A DNA stretch of 64,000 nucleotides from Motilibacter aurantiacus (GCF_011250645.1 NZ_JAANNO010000003.1:424360-488359), one strand, 5' to 3'. Positions 42,876-53,089 are shown, numbered from the stretch's first letter. A program made the numbers and translations. The notes: a model not told the origin generated them from the sequence alone.

Positions 42876-43799
42876 TCAGATCGTCACGAGAAGCTTGCCG
42901 TGGACGTGCCCCTCCTCGCTGCGCCGGTGCGCGTCCGCTGCCCGCTCCAGCGGGAACGTCCCGTCCACCACCACGCGCAGCGTCCCGGCCTCGAGATGGC
43001 CGACCAGCTCGGTCAGGTCGGACGCCGACGGGCGGACGAAGACGTACCGGCCGCCCTGCTCCTTCACCGTCGGGTCGATCACGCTGACCACCCGGCCCGG
43101 GTCCTTCACCAGCTGCGGCGAGACCACCAGCGCGTCGCCGCCGACGAAGTCGAGGGCGACGTCGACCGGGCCGCCGGCGAGGTCGCGCACCCGGTCGGCC
43201 AGCCCCTCCCCGTACGCCAGCGGCTCGCCGCCCAGGTCGCGGACCAGCTGCGCGCTGGACTCCCCCGCGGTGCCGAGCACGCGGGCGCCCAGGACGTGCG
43301 CGAGCTGCACCGCGAACGTGCCGACACCACCGGCGGCCGCGTGGACCAGCACGGTGTCGCCCTCGCCGACGCCGGCCGCGCGCAGCGCCTGCAGCGCGGT
43401 GAGCCCCGCCAGGGGCAGCCCGGCGGCCTCGACGAGGCCCGTGCCGCCGGTCGGGGCCTTCGCCAGCGTGCGGACCGGGGCCGGGACGAGCTCGGCGAAC
43501 GTGCCCCACTGCACGTCGTCGCGGCGGACGTAGCCGACGACCTCGTCGCCCGGCGCGAACTCCGTCACCGCGGGGCCGACCTGCTCGACGACGCCGGAGA
43601 CGTCCCAGCCGGGCACGATCGGGAAGTTGTGCGGGAAGAACGCCTGCAGATAGCCCTGCCGCACCTTCCAGTCGACCGGGTTGACGCTCGACGCTCGCGC
43701 CCGCACGAGCACGGCGTCGGGGCCGACCGGCGGCGTGGGCAGGTCGACGAGCTGCAGGACCTCGGGGCCGCCGAAGCGGTCGTACGCGATGGCTCTCAC
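42876..43799 (-). CDS. NADP-dependent quinone oxidoreductase (MDR/zeta-crystallin type)
   Basis: A 307-residue medium-chain dehydrogenase/reductase. It starts VRAIAYDRFGGPEVLQL, has the GroES-like N-terminal domain (VNPVDWKVRQGYL, GWDVSGVVEQVGP) and the Rossmann motif HAAAGGVGTFAVQLA. No structural zinc cysteines are present, as in the quinone reductase branch. The start is GTG at 43799, 37 nt after the smpB stop. Substrate unknown. Confidence 0.92.
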   Translation of the reverse strand: MRAIAYDRFGGPEVLQLVDLPTPPVGPDAVLVRARASSVNPVDWKVRQGYLQAFFPHNFPIVPGWDVSGVVEQVGPAVTEFAPGDEVVGYVRRDDVQWGTFAELVPAPVRTLAKAPTGGTGLVEAAGLPLAGLTALQALRAAGVGEGDTVLVHAAAGGVGTFAVQLAHVLGARVLGTAGESSAQLVRDLGGEPLAYGEGLADRVRDLAGGPVDVALDFVGGDALVVSPQLVKDPGRVVSVIDPTVKEQGGRYVFVRPSASDLTELVGHLEAGTLRVVVDGTFPLERAADAHRRSEEGHVHGKLLVTI

Positions 43800-43836
43800 G
43801 GCTCGGGCAATCCCCGCGCCGGGGCAGGGCTACGCC

Positions 43837-44319
43837 TCAGGCGCCGCGGTTGCGCCGCCGGGCGGCGGACATCGCGCGGTCCGCCTCGCGCTTGGCCTGC
43901 TTCTCCATCAGGGTCTGCCGCTTGTCGTACTCCCGCTTGCCGCGCGCGAGCGCCAGCTCGACCTTGGCCCGACCGTCCTTGAAGTACAGCGACAGCGGGA
44001 CCAGCGTGTAGCCGGTCTCCTTGGTCTTGCCGATCAGCTTGAGGATCTCGAGCTTGTGCAGCAGCAGCTTGCGCGGCCGCCGCGGGGTGTGGTTGTTCCA
44101 CGTCCCCTCGGTGTACTCCGGGATGTGGACGTTGAGCATCCACACCTCGCCGTCGCGTACCTCGGCGAACCCGTCGACCAGCGAGGCGCGGCCCTGGCGG
44201 AGCGACTTCACCTCGGTGCCGGTGAGCACGATGCCGGCCTCGTAGGTGTCCTCGATCGCGTAGTCGTGACGCGCCTTGCGGTTCTGGGCGATGTTCTTGC
44301 GCCCCTGTTCCTTGACCAT
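43837..44319 (-). CDS. smpB: SsrA-binding protein SmpB
   Basis: A 160-residue SmpB, required with tmRNA to rescue stalled ribosomes. Signatures are [50 protein letters not shown] and [17 protein letters not shown]; the C-terminal basic tail ([17 protein letters not shown]) enters the mRNA channel. ATG at 44319. The gene ssrA is about 7 kb to the left. Confidence 0.96.
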   Translation of the reverse strand: MVKEQGRKNIAQNRKARHDYAIEDTYEAGIVLTGTEVKSLRQGRASLVDGFAEVRDGEVWMLNVHIPEYTEGTWNNHTPRRPRKLLLHKLEILKLIGKTKETGYTLVPLSLYFKDGRAKVELALARGKREYDKRQTLMEKQAKREADRAMSAARRRNRGA

Positions 44320-44332
44320 CAGGGGGTCGAGG

Positions 44333-45568
44333 CTAGCGCGCGGCGCGCGTGGGCGTCGGCACAGCCGGGGGCGTACGCGCCGCGCGCAGCCCGCGCAGCA
44401 CCTCGACGGCGCGCCGCTCGGCCACGGACGGCGCCTGCCGGGCCGCCACCGCGATGTCGGGGGCGACCCCGGTGCCGTCGATGTCGCGCCCGCTCGGCGT
44501 CCGGTAGTGCCCGACCGTCAGCTCCAGCGCCGACCCGTCAGGCAGCTCGGTGCCCTCCTGGACCGAGCCCTTGCCGTAGGTCCGGGCCCCCACGACCACC
44601 GCGCGGCCGCGGTCCTGCAGCGCGGCGGCCACCACCTCGGCCGCGCTCGCCGTGCCCGCGTCGACGAGCACCACGAGGGGCGTGGCCGTGTCGCCCTCAC
44701 CGACGGCGTCGAGCCGGCGCGGCTGCTCCCCGCGCCGCTCGTAGCTCACCACCGTCCCACCGTCGAGGAACGCCGAGGCCACCTCGACCGCCTCGTCGAG
44801 CAGCCCGCCGGGGTTGCCGCGCAGGTCGAGCACGAGGGCGTCGCGCGCCTGCCGGGCCTTGGCCAGCTGGTCGCGGACCTCGCGCCCCACGCCGCGGGTG
44901 AACGCGCCCACGCTGACGATGCGGGTCGCGGCGTCCAGCGGGCGCACGGCCACGTCGCGGGTCTCGAACGTCGTCCGGACCAGGTCGAGCGTGCGCCGGC
45001 CGGTCCGCTCACCGGACAGCTCGAGGCGCACGGAGGTGCCGTCGCGCCCGCGCAACAGCGTCGCGGCCCGCGCGACGGAGCCCGGCCGCTGCCCGTCGAT
45101 GCCGAGCAGGACGTCGCCCACCGCCACCCGCGCCCGTGCCGCGGGCGACCCGGGCGTCACGCTGCCCACGACCACCCGGGCGGCGGGGTCGCTGTCGTCG
45201 GCCGGGGTGCCGCTGCCGCTCTCCTCGGCGCGCAGCCAGAGCCCGACCCCGGTGTAGCGCCCCTCGAGCGCGTCGGCGTACGACGCGTACTCGCTGGGCG
45301 GGTAGTAGCTGGCCCAGCGGTCGCCCAGCGCCGTCAGCATCCCGGAGATCGCGGCCTGCTCGAGCGTGGCCCGGTCGACGCTGCGCGCTGCGCCCGTCGC
45401 GATCCGCTCGGCGGCGGCCTCGATCGGGCCTGCCCCGGCCGCGGTGGCGGCCGAGCGCGGCGGGCCGTCGCCGTCGGCCAGGACCCCGGTGAGCACGCCC
45501 GCGGCGTACGCGATGAGCAGCCCGGCGACGATGCCGCCGACCCCTGCCACCCGGCGCAGAGACCGCAT
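44333..45568 (-). CDS. S41 family (C-terminal processing) peptidase
   Basis: A 411-residue membrane-anchored serine protease. A single N-terminal helix (about 8-30) precedes a PDZ domain (about 105-190, [10 protein letters not shown]) and the S41 core: DLRGNPGG (248-255), the nucleophile S308 in [10 protein letters not shown] and K333 in ARTYGKGS. It should cut protein C-termini outside the membrane. Its stop is 14 nt before the smpB start; this S41-smpB order is common in actinobacteria. Confidence 0.92.
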   Translation of the reverse strand: MRSLRRVAGVGGIVAGLLIAYAAGVLTGVLADGDGPPRSAATAAGAGPIEAAAERIATGAARSVDRATLEQAAISGMLTALGDRWASYYPPSEYASYADALEGRYTGVGLWLRAEESGSGTPADDSDPAARVVVGSVTPGSPAARARVAVGDVLLGIDGQRPGSVARAATLLRGRDGTSVRLELSGERTGRRTLDLVRTTFETRDVAVRPLDAATRIVSVGAFTRGVGREVRDQLAKARQARDALVLDLRGNPGGLLDEAVEVASAFLDGGTVVSYERRGEQPRRLDAVGEGDTATPLVVLVDAGTASAAEVVAAALQDRGRAVVVGARTYGKGSVQEGTELPDGSALELTVGHYRTPSGRDIDGTGVAPDIAVAARQAPSVAERRAVEVLRGLRAARTPPAVPTPTRAAR

Positions 45569-45616
45569 GTGACAGAAGTCTACGGAGCCGGAGCGGCTCC
45601 GGCGCGTCGTGCGGCG

Positions 45617-46942
45617 CTAGAGCCAGCCCATCGGGTTCGTCACGGCGCCGTTGACGTAGACCATGAAGTGCAGGTGGCAGCCGGTCGAGTAGCCGGTCGA
45701 CCCGACGTAGCCGATGACCTGGCCGCGCGTGACGTGCTGGCCGGCCGAGACGGCGAACCGCTCCTGGTGGCTGTACGACGTCGAGAGCGCGACGCCGTTC
45801 ACCGTCCCGTGGTCGATCGCGAGCTGGTTGCCGTAGCCGGTGAGGCCCTGCGCCCAGATCACGGTCCCGTCGGCGGCCGCGTGGATCGGGGTGCCGCAGG
45901 CCGCGCCGAAGTCGGTGCCGTCGTGCAGCTTGTAGACGCCGGTCACCGGGTGGACCCGCATCCCGTACGCCGAGGTGATCGGCCCGCTGACCGGGTGCGA
46001 GAGCCCGCTGCCGCCGCTGGAGGAGCTGCTGCTGCCGCCGCCGGAGGACGTGCTGCCGCCGGAGGAGCTGCTGCCGGAGCCGGCGCTGCTCGCCCGGCTC
46101 TCGCGCTCGCGGGCCGCCGCCGCGGCCGCCGCGGCCGCCCGGCGCGCTTCCTCTGCCTTCTGCCGGATCAGCGCGCCCAGCTGGGCCGACTCGCGCCGCA
46201 TCTGCGCCAGCCGCTTCTCCTCGGAGGCCTTCTGCGCCTCCACCGCGGCCTTCGCCGCGGCCGCCGAGGCGACCAGCTGCTCGACCTCGCGCTGGGCGGA
46301 CTCGGCCTCCGCCTCCGCCGCGGCCTTCGCCTTGACGTTGGCCTCGGACTCGGCCTTGAGGTCGGCGATCAGCTGGCGCTTCTCCTGCAGCGTCACCTGC
46401 CGGGAGCGGATGTCCGCCCGGGTGGCCGCCAGCTGCTGCAGCGCCTGGCCCTGGCTGCGCAGGGCGTCCTGCATGAGGACGAGCCGGTCGGTGAAGTCCG
46501 CGGGCGACTCGGAGCCCATGACGACCGAGAGGGTGCTGAGCTGCCCGCTCTTGTACGCCTGCCGGGCGATGCTGTTGACGGTCGTGCGGCCCTCCTCGAG
46601 CTCGGCCTGCACGCCCTGCAGCTCCTGCTCGGCGTGGGCCTCCTCGTCCTGGGCCAGGGCGAGCTTGGCCGCGATGGCCTGGTCGCGCCGCCGGGCCTGG
46701 TCGAGCGCCGTCTGGGCCGCCTCGACCCGCTTGCGCGCGGTGCCGAGCTTGGCCTCGGCCGTGCGCAGCGAGATCACGGCCGCGGCGAGCTCGCGGTCGG
46801 TGTCGGCGAGGTCCTGGTGCAGCGCGTCGATCGACGCGTCGACCTCGCGCTTGCGGTCCTTGTCGTCGGCGCTGGCGATGGGCAGGGACCCGACGGATAC
46901 AGCCGCCAGCAGCACAGCGAGCAGGGCTGGACGCAGGCGCAC
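45617..46942 (-). CDS. Secreted M23 peptidoglycan hydrolase with coiled coil (EnvC/RipC-like)
   Basis: A 441-residue exported protein. After a signal peptide (LLAVLLAAVSVGSLPIASA) comes a long coiled coil of about 230 residues (heptads of Ala/Leu, Glu, Arg), a Ser/Gly linker and a C-terminal LytM/M23 domain: LHDGTDFGA (H-x3-D), SYSHQERFAVSAGQHV and GCHLHFMVYVNG, which include the zinc ligands H, D and H-x-H. It cuts peptide bridges in the cell wall. Coiled-coil LytM proteins are known to be activated by FtsEX; ftsX lies next to it (155 nt upstream). GTG start at 46942, GGAG upstream. Confidence 0.92.
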   Translation of the reverse strand: MRLRPALLAVLLAAVSVGSLPIASADDKDRKREVDASIDALHQDLADTDRELAAAVISLRTAEAKLGTARKRVEAAQTALDQARRRDQAIAAKLALAQDEEAHAEQELQGVQAELEEGRTTVNSIARQAYKSGQLSTLSVVMGSESPADFTDRLVLMQDALRSQGQALQQLAATRADIRSRQVTLQEKRQLIADLKAESEANVKAKAAAEAEAESAQREVEQLVASAAAAKAAVEAQKASEEKRLAQMRRESAQLGALIRQKAEEARRAAAAAAAAARERESRASSAGSGSSSSGGSTSSGGGSSSSSSGGSGLSHPVSGPITSAYGMRVHPVTGVYKLHDGTDFGAACGTPIHAAADGTVIWAQGLTGYGNQLAIDHGTVNGVALSTSYSHQERFAVSAGQHVTRGQVIGYVGSTGYSTGCHLHFMVYVNGAVTNPMGWL

Positions 46943-47096
46943 GCGAAGGACTCCGGGTCTGTCCGGGGGCAGAGGCGGAACCTTGATAGCAACGGCTGCG
47001 CCCGGGCTGCGGTAGGCGCGCCGCAGTTCACAACAGTCTCAGCAGTCACAACGGTCGCGACGGGCCTGCGACGCCGCCCCCCGCGGCGCCGAGCGG

Positions 47097-48005
47097 TCAG
47101 ACCCGCAGGTAGCGGCGGAGCGTGAGCAGCGAGGCCAGCGACGCGAGGACCAGGCCGAGGCCGAGGACCCAGGGGACCGTCGCCCAGATGTCGCTCCACC
47201 CGATGAACGGGAAGGCACGCAGCTGCTGCCGGGCCTGGTCGATGATGATGAACTTCTCGAACGCCACCATGCTCGCCACGGTCAGCCCGGCGCCGAGGAG
47301 CCCGGCCAGCGCCCCCTCGATGAGGAACGGCAGCTGGATGTAGAACCGGGACGCCCCGACCAGGCGCATGATCCCGGTCTCGCGGCGCCGGCTGAACGCC
47401 ATGACGCGGATGGTGTTGGAGATCAGCAGCATCGCGGCGACCAGCGTCACGCCGGCCACGATGTAGGCCCCGATCTGCAGCCGGCTCACGATCGCGAAGA
47501 ACTTGTCGAGGTACTCGCGGCTGTCCTCGACGGTGTCGACGCCGGGCTCGCCGAAGAAACGCGTGGCGATGACCTCGTACTGCGTGGGGTCGACCAGCTT
47601 GACCCGGAAGGAGTCGGGGATGGCGTTCTCCCCGACGTTCTCGGCGATCGGCTGGCCCTCGAACATGTCCTTGAAGTTGGCGTACGCCTGGGCCTTGGAC
47701 TCGTAGTAGACCCGCTCCACCTCGGGCATCCGCTCGAGCTGCGCGCGCAGCTCGTTGCGCTGGGCCTCGGTGGTCTCACCGCCCGCACAGCCGGGCGAGG
47801 CCGACTCCTCGGCGGTGCACAGGTAGATCGAGACCTCGATCTTGTCGTACCACTCGCCCTTCATGGTGTCGACCTGGTGGCTGAAGAGCAGGCCGGCGGC
47901 GAAGAACCCGAGCGCCACCCACGTCGTGATGACCACCGCGAGGGTCATGGTCAGGTTGCGCCGCAGGCCGATGGCCACGTCGGCTGCGATCACGCGTGCG
48001 CGCAC
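47097..48005 (-). CDS. ftsX: Cell division permease-like protein FtsX
   Basis: A 302-residue FtsX with one N-terminal helix (TMTLAVVITTWVALGFFAAGLLF), a large extracytoplasmic loop (about 50-165) and three C-terminal helices. SNTIRVMAFSRRRETGIMRLVGA is the family hallmark. With FtsE it transmits ATP hydrolysis to a periplasmic/extracellular hydrolase during division. GTG at 48005 is preceded by GGAAGG; ftsE ends 59 nt upstream. Confidence 0.95.
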   Translation of the reverse strand: MRARVIAADVAIGLRRNLTMTLAVVITTWVALGFFAAGLLFSHQVDTMKGEWYDKIEVSIYLCTAEESASPGCAGGETTEAQRNELRAQLERMPEVERVYYESKAQAYANFKDMFEGQPIAENVGENAIPDSFRVKLVDPTQYEVIATRFFGEPGVDTVEDSREYLDKFFAIVSRLQIGAYIVAGVTLVAAMLLISNTIRVMAFSRRRETGIMRLVGASRFYIQLPFLIEGALAGLLGAGLTVASMVAFEKFIIIDQARQQLRAFPFIGWSDIWATVPWVLGLGLVLASLASLLTLRRYLRV

Positions 48006-48064
48006 GGATGGGCCCTTCCTCGGAGCAGTGCGGGGTGGAGCGGTGCGTTGGCGGCGGCGACGGG

Positions 48065-48754
48065 TCAGCGGGTGTAGCCGTAGACGCCACGGGACTGGTC
48101 GCGTACGACCCGGCCGGCGTCCAGCTCCACGACCCGCTTGCGCATCTGGTCGACGACGTCGTCGTCGTGCGTCGCCATCACGATCGTGGTGCCGGTGCGG
48201 TTGATCCGGTCGAGCAGCCGCATGATGCCGACGCTCGTCGTCGGGTCGAGGTTCCCGGTCGGCTCGTCCGCGAGCAGGATCGCGGGCCGGTTGACGAACG
48301 CGCGGGCGATGGCGACCCGCTGCTGCTCGCCGCCGGACAGCTCGTCCGGCATGCGGTCCTCCTTGCCGGCCAGCCCCACCAGCTCGAGCACCTCCGGCAC
48401 GACCTTCTTGACCGTCCCGCGGGGCTTGCCGATGACCTCGAGCGCGAACGCGACGTTCTGCCGGACGGTCTTGTTCGGCAGCAGCCGGAAGTCCTGGAAG
48501 ACGACCCCGATCTGGCGGCGCAGCGCCGGCACCTTCCACGACGAGAGCCGCCCGACGTCGCGCCCGGCCACGAAGACCGAGCCCTTCGTCGGCGTCTCCT
48601 CCTTGAAGCAGAGCCGCAGGAACGTCGACTTGCCCGATCCCGACGGCCCGACGAGGAAGACGAACTCGCCCTTGGCGATCTCTACGTCGACGTCGGCCAG
48701 GGCCGGACGCGCGGTCTTGGAGTAGGCGTGCGTGACGGAGTCGAATCGGATCAC
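48065..48754 (-). CDS. ftsE: Cell division ATP-binding protein FtsE
   Basis: A 229-residue ABC ATPase. Walker A is GPSGSGKST (about 36-44), the signature is LSGGEQQR and Walker B leads into [11 protein letters not shown]. The start [21 protein letters not shown] is typical for FtsE. It partners FtsX downstream. GTG at 48754. Confidence 0.96.
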   Translation of the reverse strand: MIRFDSVTHAYSKTARPALADVDVEIAKGEFVFLVGPSGSGKSTFLRLCFKEETPTKGSVFVAGRDVGRLSSWKVPALRRQIGVVFQDFRLLPNKTVRQNVAFALEVIGKPRGTVKKVVPEVLELVGLAGKEDRMPDELSGGEQQRVAIARAFVNRPAILLADEPTGNLDPTTSVGIMRLLDRINRTGTTIVMATHDDDVVDQMRKRVVELDAGRVVRDQSRGVYGYTR

Positions 48755-48901
48755 TCAGCAGCCAGTCACTCGAGGGGCGGTTGTGTAACAACTCCAGAGT
48801 CTAGGTGCGTCGCCTGCCGATGCCGGGCACGCTGGGCTTTAGCCGCGCGTTGTGCCGGCCGAGCAATACTGGACGGGACGACTTCCGCGGAGAGGGGCCC
48901 A

Positions 48902-49093
48902 GTGGTCACCGCCTACGACCGGCGCAGCCCGCGCCCCGTGTGTGCCGCGTGCAACTCGCCGGTGGACGAGGGCAACTGCCCGACCTGCCGCCGCTGGCGC
49001 CCCGAGCCGCCGAGCGGGCCGTCGTCCGCCCTGCTCCTGGGCATCGCGGCCGTGCTGCTCGTGGTGTGGGTGGCCCTGCTCGCCCTGGCCTGA
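48902..49093 (+). CDS. Small zinc-ribbon membrane protein
   Basis: A 63-residue protein from GTG 48902, with GGAGAGGGG upstream. Residues 15-30 (CAACNSPVDEGNCPTC) form a C-x2-C...C-x2-C zinc ribbon; the last about 20 (LLLGIAAVLLVVWVALLALA) are a membrane helix, so the ribbon is cytoplasmic if the helix is a tail anchor. Unknown function, position between ftsE and prfB on the opposite strand. Confidence 0.7.
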   Translation: MVTAYDRRSPRPVCAACNSPVDEGNCPTCRRWRPEPPSGPSSALLLGIAAVLLVVWVALLALA

Positions 49094-49201
49094 CGCTCAC
49101 CCCACGGTGATCATGGGCAGCTCAGCGAGCAGACCGGCGTGTCGCCACTGACCTGCCCGTGATCAGCGAGCGCCCCGGCCCCGAGCGAGCGGGGTGAGGC
49201 C

Positions 49202-50305
49202 TCAGACCCCCGACTTGCGCCAGCGGATGCCGGCTTCGATGAAGTCGTCGATATCGCCGTCGAGCACGGCCTGCGGGTTGCCGACCTCGTGCTCGGTCCG
49301 CAGGTCCTTGACCATCTGGTACGGGTGCAGCACGTAGGACCGCATCTGGTTGCCCCAGCTGCCGGAGCTGTCGCCCTTGAGGGCGTCCATCTGGGCCTTC
49401 TCCTCCTGCCGGCGCCGCTCGAGCAGCTTGGAGGCCAGGACCGCCATGGCGGAGGCGCGGTTCTGGATCTGGGACCGCTCGTTCTGGCACGACACGACGA
49501 TGTTGGTCGGCAGGTGGGTGATGCGGACCGCGGAGTCGGTGGTGTTGACGCCCTGGCCCCCGGGCCCCGACGAGCGGAAGACGTCGACCCGGATCTCGTC
49601 CTCGGGGATGTCGACGTGGTCGTCGGACTCGACGACGGGCAGCACCTCGACGCCGGCGAACGAGGTCTGGCGGCGGCCCTGGTTGTCGAAGGGGGAGATC
49701 CGGACCAGCCGGTGCGTCCCTTGCTCCACGCTGAGCGTGCCGTAGGCGTACGGGGCGTCGACCTTGAAGGTCGCCGACTTGATGCCGGCCTCCTCGGCGT
49801 ACGAGGTGTCGTAGACCTCGGTCTTGTAGCCGTGGCGCTCGGCCCAGCGCAGGTACATCCGCATCAGCATCTCGGCGAAGTCGGCCGCGTCGACGCCGCC
49901 GGCCTCGGCCCGGACCGTGACCAGGGCCTCGCGCGGGTCGTACTCGCCGTTGAGCAGGGTCGTGACCTCGAGCGCCTCGACGTCCTTCTTCAGCTTCTCC
50001 AGCTCGGCCTCGGACTCCGCGCGGGTGTCGGCGTCGTCCTCGGCCTCGGCGAGCTCCCACATGATGGCGAGGTCGTCGATGCGGCGGCGGATCTCGTCGA
50101 CCTTGCGCAGGTTGCCCTGCAGGTGGGCGAGCTTGCTCGTCACCTTCTGGGCGGCGTCGGGGTCGTTCCACAGGTCCGGCGCCGCAGACTGCTCCTCGAG
50201 CTCGGACGCCTGCTGACGCAGGGCCGGGAGGTCCAGGACCGCCTCGACGCTGTTCATCGTCGCGTCGATGGACTTGAGCTGTTCGGAGAAGTCGGGGCCT
50301 GCCAC
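49202..50305 (-). CDS. prfB: Peptide chain release factor 2
   Basis: A 367-residue RF2, terminating translation at UGA and UAA. It contains the peptide-anticodon SPF in [11 protein letters not shown] and the catalytic GGQ in [15 protein letters not shown]. There is no programmed frameshift site: the gene is one uninterrupted frame, as in other actinobacteria, so RF2 autoregulation of the enteric type is absent. GTG at 50305 is taken from the family start ([12 protein letters not shown]). It lies about 450 nt before ftsE in transcription order, across the zinc-ribbon gene. Confidence 0.95.
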   Translation of the reverse strand: MAGPDFSEQLKSIDATMNSVEAVLDLPALRQQASELEEQSAAPDLWNDPDAAQKVTSKLAHLQGNLRKVDEIRRRIDDLAIMWELAEAEDDADTRAESEAELEKLKKDVEALEVTTLLNGEYDPREALVTVRAEAGGVDAADFAEMLMRMYLRWAERHGYKTEVYDTSYAEEAGIKSATFKVDAPYAYGTLSVEQGTHRLVRISPFDNQGRRQTSFAGVEVLPVVESDDHVDIPEDEIRVDVFRSSGPGGQGVNTTDSAVRITHLPTNIVVSCQNERSQIQNRASAMAVLASKLLERRRQEEKAQMDALKGDSSGSWGNQMRSYVLHPYQMVKDLRTEHEVGNPQAVLDGDIDDFIEAGIRWRKSGV

Positions 50306-50360
50306 GAGGCACAAGGGTACGGCCGAGCCGCATCTTGTCGATCCGCCTACGCTGAGTGAC

Positions 50361-50648
50361 GTGGAGGGGTGGCCTGGGGGAAGCGCCGACACGGGCGGCG
50401 GCGGCCGCTGCGCGCACGAGCTCGCCCGCGTACCCCCCCGGCCGGTCACGCTGCGCTGGCGCTGCCGCCGCTGCGGGCTGGTGACCCGCTACTACGACGG
50501 CCTGGACGTCGGGATGGGGCGGCCGATGAGCCGGCACATGGACGTCGCGCTGCGCGGGGTCGACACGGCCCGGGACGACGACGGCCTCCTCGACCGGCTG
50601 CGGTCGCGGCTGGAGGCGGCACGCGAGCTGCGCCGGCTGCGCGGATAG
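50361..50648 (+). CDS. Small conserved-looking hypothetical protein with a CxxC
   Basis: A 95-residue protein from GTG 50361. A C-x2-C knuckle occurs in [17 protein letters not shown], an early Cys in [10 protein letters not shown] may complete a zinc site, and the C-terminal third is an amphipathic, Arg/Leu-rich helix. A TACGCT hexamer about 10 nt before the start suggests a leaderless transcript. It is divergent from prfB (55 bp between starts). No function recognised. Confidence 0.55.
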   Translation: MEGWPGGSADTGGGGRCAHELARVPPRPVTLRWRCRRCGLVTRYYDGLDVGMGRPMSRHMDVALRGVDTARDDDGLLDRLRSRLEAARELRRLRG

Positions 50649-50800
50649 CCCGCCGCGTCCGCACGGCCCCGCCCGGATGACGGCGCGCTCCCTCGACGTT
50701 GGACACGCCGGTGCCCGGGGCCGCGCGGAGGCGGTTCGGGGCCGGAACCGGTACCAATGTGGGTCGGCGGCGACGCCCGGACCACGACGACAGGAGCTCC

Positions 50801-53089
50801 GTGAACGGCGTACAGACTGGCCCCGCGCCCGCGGAGCGGCAGGACGAGCCGGGCCCGGCCGCCCTGGTCGCCCGCGAGACGGCGGCCGAGCAGGAGCACC
50901 TGGACGCGGTCTACGCGCAGCTGGACCGGCGCCGGGCCGAGGTGACGGGACAGCTCGCGCGGGCCGAGCGGACGCCGACCGCGGGCACCCCGGCCGCGCG
51001 CGTCGAGCGGGACGCGCTCATCCGGATGTACTCCGAGCAGGCGGCGACGCTGCGGGGCGTGGAGGAGCGGCTCCTCTTCGGCCGGCTCGACATGGTCGAC
51101 GGCGACCGGCACTACGTGGGCCGCGTCGGGCTGTCGACCGACGACCGGGTGCAGCTCCTGCTGGACTGGCGTGCCCCCGCAGCGGCGGCGTTCTACCAGG
51201 CGACCGCCGCCACCCCCCTTGGCGTGGCCCGCCGGCGGCACCTGTCCACCGAGCAGCGCCGCGTCACCGGCATCGAGGACGAGCTGCTCGACACCAGCAG
51301 CGGCGACCACACCGCCGTCGCCGGGCAGGGCGCCCTGCTCGCCGCGCTGAACGCGCGCCGCAGCGGCCGTATGCGCGACATCGTCACCACCATCCAGGGC
51401 GAGCAGGACCGGATCATCCGCGCGCCGCTGCCCGGGGTGCTCGTCGTGCAGGGCGGCCCCGGCACCGGCAAGACGGCCGTGGCGCTGCACCGGGCGGCGT
51501 ACCTCCTCTTCACCCACCGCGACCGCATCGCCTCGTCCGGCGTGCTGGTCGTCGGCCCGAACCGCGCGTTCCTCCGCTACATCGAGCAGGTCCTGCCGAG
51601 CCTGGGCGAGACCGGTGCCGTGCTCGCCACCCCGGGCCGGCTCTTCCCCGGCGTGGACGCCACCGCCCTCGAGCCGGCGGCCACCGCGGCCGTGAAGGGC
51701 GGGCTGCGGATGGCCGAGGTGATCGCGAACGCGGTCCGCAACCGGCAGCGCGTGCCGTCCAAGCCGCTGCGGCTCTCCGTCGACGGGCAGCAGGTCACCC
51801 TCCGGCCGTCGGACGTCTCGTTCGCCCGGGACCGGGCGCGGGCGAGCCGAAAGCCGCACAACGCGGCACGGGTGGTGTTCGTGAAGGCGGTCCTGGAGCG
51901 GCTGGCCCGCCAGCTCGCGGCTGCCCAGCGCGTCGAGCTCGACGAGGACACGCGGCCCGGGCTGCTCGCCGAGCTGCGGGAGTCCCGCGACGTGCGCCGC
52001 GAGGTCAACCTCTGCTGGATGCCGCTCTCCCCGCAGAAGCTGCTGAGCGAGCTGTACGCCGACCCGGCCAAGCTCGCGGCCGCGGCCGAGGGCCGGCTGG
52101 GCCGCGCCGAGCGGCGGCTGCTGCGCCGGGACGCCGGCTCGCCGTGGACGCCGGCGGACGTGCCGCTGCTGGACGAGGCGGCCGAGCTGCTCGGCGACGA
52201 CGACACGTCCGCGCAGGTGGAGGCTGCACGGGCCGCGGCCGAGCGGAAGGCCGAGCGCGACTACGCCCAGCAGGCGCTCGCCATGTCCGGCACGGCCGAC
52301 ATGATGACCGCCGACGACCTGCTCGACCGGTACGCGGGCGACGCCGCCACGTTGTCCGTGGCGGAGCGGGCCTCCGAGGACCGGGAGTGGGCCTTCGGCC
52401 ACGTCATCGTCGACGAGGCGCAGGAGCTCTCTCCCATGCAGTGGCGCCTGCTCATGCGCCGCTGCCCCAGCCGCTCCATGACGGTGGTCGGCGACATCGC
52501 ACAGACCGGCGCGCTGGCCGGAGCCTCCTCCTGGGGCGAGATGCTCGACCCGTACGTCGAGGGTCGCTGGCACCAGGAACAGCTGACCGTGAACTACCGA
52601 ACTCCGCGTCGCGTGATGGACGTGGCCAACGACGTGCTGCAAGCGGCGGGGATCCCAGCCGCTGCGGCGAGGTCGGTGCGCGACGTGGACTGGGAGCCGA
52701 CGTCGCACGCGGTCGCCGCCCGCGACGAGGCGGCGCTGCTGCGGGTCGTCCGGGACGAGCTCGCGCACCTGGACGGCGGCCGGCTCGCGGTGCTGACCTC
52801 ACGCGCGGACCAGGAGTGGGCGGTGCAGGCGCTGCGCTCCGCGCTGCCGGAGGGGAGCGTCGGCGACGGCCCGACCACGCTGGACGCGCCGCTGTCGGTG
52901 ATGACGGCGACGGAGGCGAAGGGGCTGGAGTTCGACGCCGTCGTGCTGGTCGAGCCCGCCGCCCTGCTCGCGGAGTCGGCGCGGGGCGTCAACGACCTGT
53001 TCGTCGCCATGACCCGGCCGACGCAGCGGCTGCGGGTGCTCCACTCGACCGACCTGCCCGCCGGGCTCGGCAAGCTGCGCGCGGCCTGA
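50801..53089 (+). CDS. helD: HelD-type RNA polymerase recycling helicase
   Basis: A 762-residue UvrD-like superfamily 1 ATPase. Walker A is GGPGTGKTAVALHRAAYLLF (about 218-237), followed by VVGPNRAFLRYIEQVLPSLGE, both characteristic of HelD; motif II is VDEAQELSPMQW and motif VI EAKGLEFDAVV. The N-terminal 70 residues form the coiled coil (EQEHLDAVYAQLDRRRAEV) that inserts into the secondary channel of RNA polymerase. HelD removes stalled polymerase from nucleic acid; some actinobacterial relatives (HelR) protect against rifamycins. GTG at 50801 is chosen for the AGGAG site 4 nt upstream. The Tad operon converges on it (22 bp between stops). Confidence 0.9.
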   Translation: MNGVQTGPAPAERQDEPGPAALVARETAAEQEHLDAVYAQLDRRRAEVTGQLARAERTPTAGTPAARVERDALIRMYSEQAATLRGVEERLLFGRLDMVDGDRHYVGRVGLSTDDRVQLLLDWRAPAAAAFYQATAATPLGVARRRHLSTEQRRVTGIEDELLDTSSGDHTAVAGQGALLAALNARRSGRMRDIVTTIQGEQDRIIRAPLPGVLVVQGGPGTGKTAVALHRAAYLLFTHRDRIASSGVLVVGPNRAFLRYIEQVLPSLGETGAVLATPGRLFPGVDATALEPAATAAVKGGLRMAEVIANAVRNRQRVPSKPLRLSVDGQQVTLRPSDVSFARDRARASRKPHNAARVVFVKAVLERLARQLAAAQRVELDEDTRPGLLAELRESRDVRREVNLCWMPLSPQKLLSELYADPAKLAAAAEGRLGRAERRLLRRDAGSPWTPADVPLLDEAAELLGDDDTSAQVEAARAAAERKAERDYAQQALAMSGTADMMTADDLLDRYAGDAATLSVAERASEDREWAFGHVIVDEAQELSPMQWRLLMRRCPSRSMTVVGDIAQTGALAGASSWGEMLDPYVEGRWHQEQLTVNYRTPRRVMDVANDVLQAAGIPAAAARSVRDVDWEPTSHAVAARDEAALLRVVRDELAHLDGGRLAVLTSRADQEWAVQALRSALPEGSVGDGPTTLDAPLSVMTATEAKGLEFDAVVLVEPAALLAESARGVNDLFVAMTRPTQRLRVLHSTDLPAGLGKLRAA

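Noticed and set aside
46943..47096. Possible riboswitch ahead of the M23 hydrolase gene
   Set aside because: Wall hydrolase genes in actinobacteria can carry a c-di-AMP riboswitch, but the 154-bp spacer lacks its conserved core.
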